A DNA stretch of 64,000 nucleotides from Apodemus sylvaticus (Eukaryota; Chordata; Mammalia; Rodentia; Muridae). The notes below the pieces were generated by a model. The model did no database searches. It saw only the letters and a program-made list of their open reading frames with translations, and had not been told where the DNA came from. Location: contig NC_067492.1 in the NCBI RefSeq assembly GCF_947179515.1, forward strand, positions 14,775,916 to 14,839,915. The letters run 5' to 3'. This document shows, in pieces, positions 33,673-44,420 of this stretch (positions within the stretch are counted from its first letter, which is position 1; each line of letters begins with the position of its first letter). The position numbers and the translations under genes were made by a program.

Positions 33673-34955
33673 AATGCTGAACAGCAGGGAAGATTTTCAT
33701 CTACTTTGCAGGGGTAGCATCTTAAAAGACTGCAAAAACAATAATTAAATCCCACACTTTTCTATTTACTTTTATTTATCCACTAGGTAAGAATTCTGCT
33801 AAGTGTAGAGAATCTGTTGACAGGTGACTTGTACTTCCTCACATTCTTGTGCATGATAAACACCCAAGTGCTTGATCAGACCTTTAAACAGTCAGCCCCT
33901 GCCCCGTCCCCCAGCCCCAAACTCCCATGATTCCCATTTCCCTTCACCCGGGGCAAGGCAATCATTGGGATACACAGAATCCTATAGAAATGTGACTATA
34001 CACAAAGAAAAGTCAGGCATTCATTAAAGTCGTCACTCCTTGCTGGAAACCCCGAAGGGTATGCATGTTACACATTATGAAAATACATGTACATATTTCC
34101 CCCATAAAACAGGGAGAACATTCCCATATGGTGACCCCCAAAGCAAACCAATGAAACCAATGGCTGAGCCAAGTGACCCACATATTACTCTCTGCGCGTA
34201 ACTTAAAATTGTTAGGTCATCTTTTGCTACACACACTTTTATTCTTCAAAATATAGTGCTGAGCTGCCATTGCTAATAAGAACAAAACGAGGACATATCT
34301 ATCCAGGGGGAGTGAGAGGTCACCCCACTAATCCGTGAGCTGCAGGTTACTAGGCTCCCGGGATAGAGACTCCAGTCCACACAGTAAGATTCAAGAGTTC
34401 TCTGCCATGGGTATCAGGTTTCTTGCTTCTGAAAAACTGTGTGCAGCTCCGTGAAGTCTTGGGTGTGGGAGGAGAATGTGCCTTTGGGAATTAGAGTTGG
34501 GGGTGTGTGTCCAACCCCCCTGCTGGGGAGGGGCTTTGCCCTCCTGGTTGCCTAGCAAACTTAGCAGCTTCGTCAAAATGATGACTGTGGCTTGTGTTCT
34601 AACTGGGAATGGAGTAGCCTGGCAGAGAGACAACAGAAAAAAGTCATTTCTGAAGAGTGGAGCTATGGGTTATCAGGGGAGGGAAGCCAGAGTAAGATTT
34701 CCTGCCTAGCTTGGTGGTGACTGTCAGTGATTGATCTAGACTGGGTCCACAAGTCACTGTGCAGGTGTAATGCATATGTCTTTATTTGGGAGTAGTAACA
34801 GAGTTACAGAAGAGGTCAAAATTGGTATAGAAGGCCTCACACCAACTCCTTCCAGCTCCCCACAGTGGTGGTATCACACTAGTATATAGTACATGCCAAA
34901 ACCTAAAAATCTCAGCATTCACAACACTACAATGTATTATTATTCCAGAGTCATT
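33673..34955. other. unassigned intronic DNA
   Basis: No repeat or gene recognised; only short chance frames. Confidence 0.5.
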
Positions 34956-34960
34956 ATGGT

Positions 34961-35505
34961 TTTTTTTTTTGTTTTCTGCTTTTGTTTTTTTTTTTTTTGT
35001 TGTTGTTTTTGTTTTGTTTTGTCTTTACCAGTTTGGAGATATATCCATTTTCTTTCCTCGAATTGGTCTCTCTTTGTGTCAAATTATGTGACATTCCCTT
35101 GTGTGTGTGTGTTGCTTACTTTTCTGTGAACTTGACATAAGCTAAGGTCATCTGGGAAAAGGAAACAATTACTGAGAAAATGTCTCCATCGGACTGGCCT
35201 ACGGTCATTTTCTTGATTACTGATTGCTGTGGAAAGGTGCAGCCCACTGTGGGCAGCGCCATCGCCTGGGCAGGCGGTCCTGGGGTGCGTGAGAAAGGGA
35301 GCTAAGCAGGACAGTAATCAGCGCTCCTCCATGGTTTATGCTTCAGTTCCTGCCTCCAGAGAACTGCCCTGCTTGAGTTCCTGCCTTGCCCACTGTCAGC
35401 AATGGACTGTCATCATGGCATGTAAGTCAAATTAAATCCTTTCCTTCCCAACATTGCGCTTGTGTCTCAATCACAGCAATAGAAAACAAAAGAGAAGAAT
35501 GTATA
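34961..35505 (+). mobile_element. T-rich tract followed by rodent hAT-like element
   Basis: Poly(T)/TTTTG phrases fill 34961-35025. From about 35115 the sequence reads GTGAACTTGACATAAGC, GAGAAAATGTCTCCATCGG, CAGCGCTCCTCCATGG and AATTAAATCCTTTCCTTCCC, ending TCACAGCAATAGAAAAC. This is the sense version of the element at 1990-2740, and its end resembles URR1. Confidence 0.65.
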
Positions 35506-36168
35506 ATCATCACCATATTCAAGATTTGGAAATGACCTGTGGCCATATAAAAACAAAAACAATACTTTTGCTAACGAGTGACCGAGTTAGCACGTGCTAT
35601 CTAGAACACAAAAAGCCTTGCTTGGCCAAAACCTGGTCTCTACCTTGGCAAAATATCCTTGCAAAAAAAAAAAAAAACCTATTTGCAATTCAGCGGGACC
35701 AACAAAAACTCCAAATTCCTGAGCATATCCAGCAAGGTCTTCTGTATCGGTCATCAAGGGCTGTAGGGAACAGGCCCTGAATCAGCACATTACAACACAG
35801 CAAAGAACCTCCATGCTCACATTTAGCAAGCCCAGGCTCATCTTGGTCATCTTCTGTGATGTTACCTCTGTAGCAGGCACTGCAACGGGCTGTACACAGG
35901 ATCTCAAGAGGGCTCCACTGCACCGAGGAGGATATTGCTTACAATTGCGCTTCAGTGACAGAGAAGTTGTTATGAGATGTAATACAGTGTAAACCTGGAG
36001 TGCCCAGGAGAAGGATGGAGATCCAGGATGAGGACAGAGAGGACAGACGTGAAACCCATGTCCTGCTCCCCAGTCTGACTTCAGGTAATACCTTGCTTCA
36101 AACTCACATCAATTCTAAGAAAAAGTCAACAAGTATGATGAACATAAACATGCTGGACCAGTACCCAT

Positions 36169-36634
36169 GGCCAAATGTGGTGGCAAACGCTGTAACCTGA
36201 ATAATCAGAGCAGGCTGAGACTGAGGCTGAGGCTGAGGCAGGAGGACTGTGAGCAAAAGGTTAGACCTGACTTCAAAGCAGTAGCATAGACGCTGGAAAA
36301 GAGAGGAAGATAGATGGAAGAAGGGAGGGAAGGAGGGAAGAAGGGAAGAAGGAAAAAAGGGAGGGGAGGGAGGAGAAAGAGGATAGGAGAAGGGAGGAGA
36401 GTGGAAGGAAGGGAGGGGAAGAGAAGGGGAGGGAGGGGAGGGGAAGTAAAGAAGGGGAGGGAAATGATGGAAAGGAAGGGGAGGGGAAAGAGAAGAGAGG
36501 AGAGGAGAGGGGAAGGGAGGAGAGGAAGGAGGAGAAGGGAACTAAAGGAGGGGAGGGAAAGGAAGGGGAGGGGAGGGGAGGGACATAAAGGGAAGGGAGG
36601 GGAGGGAATGGAAGGGAACTGAAGGGAAGGGAAG
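36169..36634 (+). repeat. diverged B1 followed by a 330-bp polypurine tract
   Basis: A B1-like body (36169-36300) includes GGCTGAGACTGAGGCTGAGGC and CAGGAGGACTGTGAGC. From 36304 to 36634 the plus strand is almost pure A/G, mostly GGGA, GGAA and GGGGA units with very few pyrimidines. Likely grown from the SINE tail. The GRRE-rich frame across it is an artefact. Confidence 0.95.
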
Positions 36635-36649
36635 GGGGGCGTCTTCCAT

Positions 36650-38390
36650 AGGTTCCATATTTATTTACATTCTGACTATTTTATCTACCTATCTATCACT
36701 GGTCAACAAAAAGAACTTCATGCTAAGAATATTCAATGCCTCACTCCCCCCAAATCTTTACTATTTCCTGTAATCAGACCACCATGCAAGGTTGGTTTCT
36801 GAGGCAAGATAGAGAATGTTAATCGATTATGAATTATACGTACAGCTTCTCCTGCCCCACGTGTCAAAGCTGAGCCATCCCGGTGGCATCCCATACGTGA
36901 TGGAAACATCAAGGGGGCTAAGAAGTCCGCTCGCCCTGATGCTTGGAGGCCCAGCCAGGATCACTATTTGAGAGCCCGCACCCTCATCTCCTGTGGATCT
37001 GGGATTGAGGTGGTGTCAAAGTGGAGACACACCTTCAGGATACAAGCTTCCTCGTCTGCTCACTATGACATTCTAGAGCCTGTGCCCACGATTCATGAGG
37101 CTATCCACATAGACACAAATGGACTGCTGGTGGCTGTTATGCCCCAGTGATCTCTGGTACTTCATGAGTATAAATCAGCCAAGTGTGACTCACATGTGAT
37201 ATTGCCTAAAACCAGGGTGACCAGATGGGGAACAGCATGAGGTATTTAGATAGCAAACTGGAGACATGATGTCACTTTCAGCAGGGAAGCCAGAGTCAGG
37301 CTGACCTGGATTCACAGCTCAGGGAGACCACAGCACTGACAACAGGACTCTGAGGAGCGCTGGGCCTCAGGCTGCTTTTACTTGAGAATGAGCATAAATG
37401 GTACTTTCCTATTGAGATGGGAAACAAGTCTATTACATATATAAGCCATGGTACAAGACCATCAGAAAACACTATTACTGTGAATTTGAAGGCAACTGCT
37501 CAAGCACAATGCTCACTGATTTTCAATAACAATCTGTAGCATTCTGGTGACTATATACTCTTCTTGCTAATCTTAACTCTGATAACTATCATGGGGAAGG
37601 ATTCAACAGCACCTCTGTGAAGGGCGATGCATGAACTCAAGACTCTGGGGGAGGCCCACTGAACCTCCCCTAAGTCACAGACACATGGCTTTCCAAGTAC
37701 AGTTGGTGTATGTTCTTAACAGTACAGCTTTTTGTTATACCATGGATTAAGCCACAGGAGTGCTGGGAAAAATACTTCTCCCAAGGCATTCAGCTTTCTC
37801 CTCAGTAATATGGGAATAATAGTGGCTGTTTATTGGGGACTGAGGTTGTAAAGTAGACTGTAACCAAGCGAAACAGGTGGTGAATGCAGATTACCACTGA
37901 GAAAAGGCTCACGAATGTGGGTCACCATGGTGGCTATACACTGCTCTCTTGTCTCCCTCAGGATGTACACCGAGTGGCTTCACTCCTCACTGACAAGAAT
38001 GGGTCCTCACTGGCCAATGACAGCAATCTCAGGAAGCTGCCCATAAGCCCAGACCCTGGTGTATCTATCTCTCCCTACAACCATCTACCCAAGTCCACAG
38101 AGAAGAAGACTGTGACACTTCACCCAGATAGTACCTGGAAGGTCCGCCGTCCAGACTAAGTGGCGATTTCCCTCCCTTTTGCTTCTATAGTCCACAGTGT
38201 CCATACAACCCACCTCTCTTCTCTAGTCCACTACCAGGTTCCTGGTCTGGTTCCTGGGCCCTGCCAACAACTGAAGCCAAGCTCAGCATCATCAAATAGA
38301 CAGGGCATCGTGTTGTCAGCTTGCGCTGCCACTGAGGGAGTCAACGTTCATCCCTCTCTTCCATGCGGTCAGTCTTGTTTGTTTGTTTCA
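36650..38390. other. unassigned intronic DNA
   Basis: No repeat or gene recognised. CTGAGGTTGTAAAGTAG near 37840 and short frames appear to be chance. Confidence 0.45.
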
Positions 38391-38394
38391 AGGG

Positions 38395-39145
38395 TGTCAT
38401 ACAATTTGGGTTTTTATTTTATTTTATTTTTTGTCCTTTATTTTAATTGGATATTTTCCTTATTTACATTTCAAATGTTATCCCCTTATCTGTTTTCCTC
38501 CCCTCCCGGAAACCCCCTATCCCATCCCCTTCCCCTGCTTCTATGAAGGTGTTCCTACACTCACCCACCTCCCACCTCCCCACTCTCAATTCACCTACAC
38601 AGGGGCATCTATTGAGCCTTCATAGAACCAACAACCTCTCCTCCCATTGATGCCTGACAAGGCCATCCTCTGCTACATAAGCAGCTGGAGCCATGTGTAC
38701 TCCTTGGTTGGTGGCTTAGTCCCTGGTAGCTCCAGGGAGTCTGTTTGGTTGATATTGTTGTTCTTCCTATGGGGTTGCAAACCCCTTCAGCTCCTTCAGG
38801 CCTTTCTCTAACTCCTCCATTGAGGACCCTGCACTCAGTGCAATGGTTGGCTGTGATCATCTGCCTCTTTATTTGTCAGCCACTGGCAGGCCCTCTTAGG
38901 AGACAGCTATATCAGGTTCCTTTCAGCGAGTATTTCTTGGCATCTACCATAGTATCGAGGTTTGGTGACTGTATATGGGATGGATCCCCAGGTGCGACAG
39001 TCTCTGGATGGCCTTTCCTTCAGTTTCTGCTCTACACAGTCTCCATATTTGTTCCCATGAGTATTTTGTTCTCCTTTCTAAGAAGGACTGAAGCACCCAC
39101 ACTTTGGTCTTCCTTCTTAAGCTTCTTGTGGTCCCACCTCAGGTG
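38395..39145 (-). mobile_element. murine L1 3-prime end, 5-prime-truncated, antisense
   Basis: After a TTTTATTTTATTTTA-type tail come TTTACATTTCAAATG, TGCCTGACAAGGCCATCC and CAACTCCTCCATTGAGG-like phrases. Reversed ORF2-end phrases follow (GATGGATCCCCAGGTGCGAC, CTCTGGATGGCCTTTCCTTC). Frames on both strands are broken or fortuitous. Confidence 0.85.
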
Positions 39146-39314
39146 ATAATGATTTTTCCATGAAGGCCATCTCCTGTGCCTGTCTCATCAGTGCAACATA
39201 GCAGGGGAAGCCCCACCCACTCAAGAGTCTGCTTACCCATGGAGGCAGACCAAAGACATGCCCCATGAACAAAAATCCTAGGCAGTGAAACAGAAATAAT
39301 TCCAGGAATTAATG

Positions 39315-39626
39315 TCTCATCCAATAACCCCAACACTCGGGAGGCTGATGTAGGAAGTTTCTCATGAGTTCAAGACCAGTCTAGACCACATAGTGAAACC
39401 CTGTCTCAAAAAAGTAAGAAAACAATTCATGGTCAAAATGACCTAAAAGGATAGCAGCCAAAAACAAACAGACAAACAACAACAACAACAAAAAACAAAT
39501 CAAACGAAACAAAAAACCAAACCAAACCAACTAAACAAGGCAGTAGTCAAAAACACAACATAGCAGTAAAAAAAAAAAAAAAATTCGAAAACCAACCAAC
39601 CAACCAACCAACCAACTAACCAACCA
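39315..39626 (+). repeat. B1 fragment with A-rich tail and (AACC)n
   Basis: ACTCGGGAGGCTGATGTAGG and GTGAAACCCTGTCTCAAAAA mark the B1 3-prime half (to 39420). CAAA/CAACAA-rich DNA follows, with poly(A) near 39569 and (ACCA)n at 39590-39626. Confidence 0.85.
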
Positions 39627-40164
39627 AATGACAGCGGACATTCTTACAGTATGAGCAGTATTTGGTGGGCTAGCCAAGCCTGGGGGAAGGCGTGCCACAC
39701 ATCATCCCTATATTTTATAGGCTCTGCATTCTCCACTCAACTGGATCACAGGAATCTGACTCACTTTTGCCCACATGATCAACACATCAACTGCTGCAGG
39801 AGACAGCAGCTCACCACTGTTAAGATTTGTTAAAGTTACCATTATGATAAGGTCAAAAAGAGGAAGGCAGTGTAAGATGCTGTTCGAGGCGAGGTCCTTC
39901 CCCAGAACCCACACGGAGGAAGGAGAGAACTGACACCCACCATCCTCTGAGTTCTACACCTGTACTATGACAACCCTGAACAAACTCACAAACACAACAA
40001 TGTGCATTGTTTAAAAAAAAAAAAAACATGAGTATATCTTACCAGGGAGGCCAATGGATGGAGAAACATTGGGGCCTCCAGTGGCCTCATGGAGCTGGGG
40101 CTCTAAGTGCCCAGAAATTTCTGTCCGTCGTGGGCCACACTTGGTGTTCCATAGAGTGAAGGTG

Positions 40165-40556
40165 TGAACGAGAATGGCCCCCATAGGCTCACAGGGAGTC
40201 AGTATTTGAAAGGAGTAGGGGGTGTGGCCTTGCTGGAGTGGGTGTGGCCTTGCTGGAGTGGGTGTGGCCTTGCTGGAGTGGGTGTGGCCTTGCTGGAGTG
40301 GGTGTTTCAATGGGGCCTTGAGGTTCCAAAAGTCCAAGCCAGGCCTAGTGGCTTTCTCTCTTCCTGCTGCCTGAGGGAAGAGATCTCTCAGCTCCTCTCC
40401 AGCAACATGTCTGCCTGCCTGTGGTTATTCTCCCTCCCATGACAGTAATGGGCTCACCCTCTGAAACTGTAAGGCAGCCCCCAGTTAAACGCTTTCCTTT
40501 ATAAGAGTTGCTGTGGTCACGGTGTCTCTTCACAGCAACAGGACACCGACTAAGAT
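40165..40556 (+). mobile_element. URR1-like rodent hAT element with 4 x 20-bp internal repeat
   Basis: It opens with GAATGGCCCCCATAGG and closes with CTTCACAGCAACAGGACACCG. CTCTGAAACTGTAAGGCAGCC is a family signature. Four perfect copies of GGTGTGGCCTTGCTGGAGTG fill 40221-40300. Related copies usually have about two such units, so this is a local expansion (family comparison from memory). Confidence 0.7.
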
Positions 40557-41039
40557 AAGTAGGAAAGAGCAGTCTTGCGTCGAGGTGGCAGCAGAGTTGG
40601 TAGTTCTGCCCACTCCTCTGCTGCGAGAACAAGAAGAGTTTGTTTCTGGATCCACACCATCTTGACAATAAAAGCAGCAAGCGTAGCAAGCAGCCCCAGA
40701 CACCGTCCGTGCTGATTTACATTTAACAGTGATGTGAGAATCCCTGTGCGGTCTATGGTAACCTGCACCGTTTATACAGACGACAAAACAAAGGCTGGTG
40801 AACTTGGAAGAGGCACAGTGGGAAAGGGCAGGTGACAGCTAAGATGGGGGACACCACACCGCGATCTGGCCCTGCTTCCCCTTCTCCATCACACAGCTCC
40901 GAGGAGCTACCAGGAAATTAACGACACCCGTATATTCTCATTCGGGTCTACTTTATATCGTATTTATTTTATACGCTAAGAATTTACAAGAGCGGCGTTA
41001 TTGCTGGGAGAGGGAGGGAAAAAAAACCACTGTAAGCAA

Positions 41040-41300
41040 AGCTATAATCTACATTCAGAGCTTATTGCTAATGGCATCTTGCAAATTCTAATCCAATGGG
41101 CCTTAATTGCATTATTCTGATGGCTCTCCCCCTTCTTTACAGACTCTCAGTCCTGGTTTTATGTTCTGCGATCTTAAATGGGACTTGTCACATTTACAGT
41201 GGCACGGGGGTACTGGTGCCGCACATATTATTGACATGGCATTATTCACAGAACTACAATAAGCATCTATCCAAACCAGATTAATAATTCACCGATATGC
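41040..41300. promoter_or_regulatory. repeat-free block, candidate conserved noncoding element
   Basis: CAATGGGCCTTAATTGCATTA, GCACATATTATTGACATGGC and CCAGATTAATAATTCACCG occur without any repeat and with isolated CpGs. Composition resembles developmental enhancers. Function is inferred. Confidence 0.4.
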
Positions 41301-41640
41301 TATGCAGGACTTGGGAACACCGATGTTTCCAGTGTCATTTAAGAGCATTAATGGTGGCAAAGAGTGGCACTCTCATGGCTGGGAAATGAGTGAGGAAAAA
41401 CCAGCTAGAGTTGATTTGTGATGTCTGAAGCTCTCGGATGGGTGGGCCCGTGGGTGGGCCCAGGCCAGCATCGGGAGCAGCCTTGGTGGGGAGTGAACCT
41501 GAGATAAGACAGGCTTAAAAGTAAAAATTGGATACCAATAAATGGGCTCTAACCAACCAGGAAAGGAAGCATGTAATATCTCTTTCCTGCCCTTATACAT
41601 GTTAACTTGTCTGCACAGTATGTGGCTTCCCATTGGCCCT

Positions 41641-41755
41641 GATTATTTGAGAGAGGGTCTTGCTATGTGGCCCGTGCTTGATTTAAAAGTATGTTCCTCC
41701 TACTTCCGCCTCCACAGTTCCAGATTCCAGATGAGCACTGCTATGCCCCGCTATC
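41641..41755 (-). repeat. antisense B1-like SINE, diverged
   Basis: GAGAGAGGGTCTTGCTATGTG, TCCTACTTCCGCCTCC and GAGCACTGCTATGCCCC follow reversed B1 order. Confidence 0.6.
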
Positions 41756-42439
41756 TATTTTGCTTCTAATAAGAAAGTGCTCAGGGGTGGGGGGGGCACT
41801 CTCATGATGATTGCACACTTTGAAACTGGGAAGTTACCCAAAATGATCCTTGGCAGAACCCTGGATTTCTCTTAAAATCTTGAAGGAGAGCAGCTGAATC
41901 TGTCGTTTCTAACCTTGAAATCAACCATCACAATCAGCTCTCATTGCTAGGCTCCCCGTAAACACCCATGCATCCCCCCTGCCAAAACACACAACATCCT
42001 TAATGAGAAAATCATGACAACTCTTTCTTCATTGTGTACAGGCCAGAACGGTTCACTTTCCGTTACTGGAACGCAATTTATAAAATAACTCTATCAATGA
42101 CTATAGATAATTGCAGGGGGAGAACTCACGCTGGAGAGCACTGTATTTAATTTGGTAGCGAGTTAAGAGTTATGTAAAAGCAAAACTATTAAAAATGCTT
42201 AGACAGTAATTGGCAATATTTCTGGATTTATTAAAAAAAATGCTTATCTTGCCAGAAACTAACAAAAGAGTGAAAATATTCCAAAACCTTCCAATTTCGC
42301 TCTCTGTGATGGAGTCACTTTGCAGCTTAGGAACAGTTTCAGGCAGGGCAGTGAGTGGCTTGGAGAGCTTGGCAGGCAACACGAGGGTGCATTTATGCTT
42401 TGCTATTGAAGAAAGGGCCTTGTTTTTTTCCCCCCACCG

Positions 42440-42860
42440 TGAATTTTTCATTCTAATGTGAGTGATGATTTACGTTAACTCTAGGTAAAACATGGTTGCA
42501 TTCCTGAAGGATTGCAGGCAAGTACAGAGTCGCACAATAAGTTGAAGCGTAAAAGCTTTCTCTGTCATAATATTTATTATAATGGCATATAAAATAGCTG
42601 AGATAAATAATGGATGACTGAAGGTAAATTCATATGATAAAGACTCCTTCAGCAGACACCATTACTTTGGACTGGTCTGGCTTTATACACAGTTGAAGAG
42701 TCTTAATAAACATGCCCTATATCTTCTGTAAGTACTGGGAACATCAAAGATTTGCTTAAAAGGCAGCATACTGGACATTTGGTAAATTTACTGTATAATT
42801 ATTTTCTCAACAGGGACGGCCTATATATTTTGCATGCTTAATAACTGAGTTCTTAATGAA
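42440..42860. promoter_or_regulatory. repeat-free AT-rich block, candidate conserved noncoding element
   Basis: Over 400 bp without repeats, with TTTACGTTAACTC, GAGTCGCACAATAAG, ATAATATTTATTATAATGGC and GAGATAAATAATGGATG. Function is inferred. Confidence 0.35.
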
Positions 42861-43475
42861 AGTTGTTAAGCATCTGAATCCCCTACCTTGAGAAAATTGC
42901 TGATAGAAGGTATAAAGGTCAATACCTTCACCCCAGTCTAAATTCAGAAAGAGGTGCACAGTTCCAAATGGAGTTCTGGGACTCATCGGTTACCCAGTGA
43001 CAGGCCAACAGTAAAGAGGGTGGATGGAAAGATGACAAACAAGACTTGTCTGCTCTGTTTTAGTTAGACAACTGTATATCTTGCCTGAAGAATTTTCAAG
43101 GTTAAAAGATCCTGAAATGGGGGTACAATCTCCCTTTCATCCATTGGAATGAAGAGACCAACATAGTGATAGACTCAAGTGATTGCCATCTGATCACAGA
43201 TCTTGATCAGTGACCCATCTATGTGTGTCCTGAGCATCCAGCAATGTCCATGGGTATTTTGGGTTGCCACAATTTTGAAGAGGTGTACTAGTACCTAGGG
43301 ATAGAAACTGTGATCTTGCAAGCATTCCATAATGCACAAGTCTGTCTCACAAGACAAAGAAGTTTCTGGCTCCCAGTGCCAGCAACATCAAGGTTCAATG
43401 CAGGTTTGGTGAGTCTTCAACTGCTTAAAGGTACCTTTAGTGCTTACAGAGTTAGTGCATTAAGAAAGTCCATGT

Positions 43476-43702
43476 GGGCTGGAGAGATGGCTCAGTGGTT
43501 AAGAGCCTTAGCTGCTCTTCCAGAGGTCCGGGGTTCAATTCCCAGCACTCACATGGCAGTTCACCACTATTTGTGACTCCAGTTCTAGGAGATCTGTATA
43601 TATGTGTGACAGAGGTCTATACTAAGTATCTTGCACTCTCCAGGGACCCTCATGTTACTACACCCTCCACTTGCCAGCCCTGGGCATATAGCAATGCTGA
43701 CT

Positions 43703-43746
<44 letters not shown>

Positions 43747-43919
43747 GTACTTATTCACTCATTATCTATTGAGTACTAGAGATCTGAAGTAGAGATCCAG
43801 ATCCCCTGGAAATGGAGTCACAGATAGTTGTGAACAGGCACGTGAATGCTGGGAATTGAACCCAGGTCCTCTGGAAGAGCAGCCAAGGCTCTTAACCACT
43901 GAGATCTGAACTAGAGATC
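43476..43919. repeat. inverted pair of B2/B3 SINEs around a (CTAT)n repeat
   Basis: A plus-strand B2 starts at 43476 (GGGCTGGAGAGATGGCTCAG) and extends to about 43605. A minus-strand copy covers about 43798-43900 and ends GGCTCTTAACCACT. (CTAT)n lies between them at 43704-43745. The minus copy is flanked by 19-bp direct repeats (43779-43797 and 43901-43919) with one mismatch. The RNA could fold into a hairpin of about 100 bp. Confidence 0.85.
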
Positions 43920-44386
43920 TTAGGAACAGGGCAGAACGCATCTGGGGAGTTACTGTGAGGACTCCAGTGTGTGGCGTGTATGGAGATGGTCTTGATAATT
44001 TCAAGTGTTAAACATATGACAAGTATCTTGCTGTATGTGCTAGCTATTATATTTGTCAAGAATAATGTGATATTGTTTCTCCTTTCTACCAGTGGAAACA
44101 ATGTTGCAGTAGACACTTGTTGCATTACCTAAGCCCACCCCCCCCCCTCAGGAAATGTCTTAAGTAGAAGCAGTAGGTCAAAGGTTTTGTTGGGTGTCTT
44201 CCAAAGAGGTAATAGCAGCTTCTATCCCTACAAACACTGAAGGAGGGGTTCTGAGAGAAACCCAAACATCCAATAACCTATGTTGACACTAAGAATAAAT
44301 GAAAAGCTACAGGTTTATCTCTCTATCTGATGTTTGATATACCATCAGTGGTACGGGGCAGGTTTTCAGGACAGGCTTTATTTTTG

Positions 44387-44420
44387 AGAATGAATGAATG
44401 GAGGAATGAATGAATGAATG
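44387..44420 (+). repeat. (GAAT)n repeat
   Basis: GAATGAATGAATGG then GAATGAATGAATGAATG; short imperfect tetranucleotide repeat. Confidence 0.9.
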
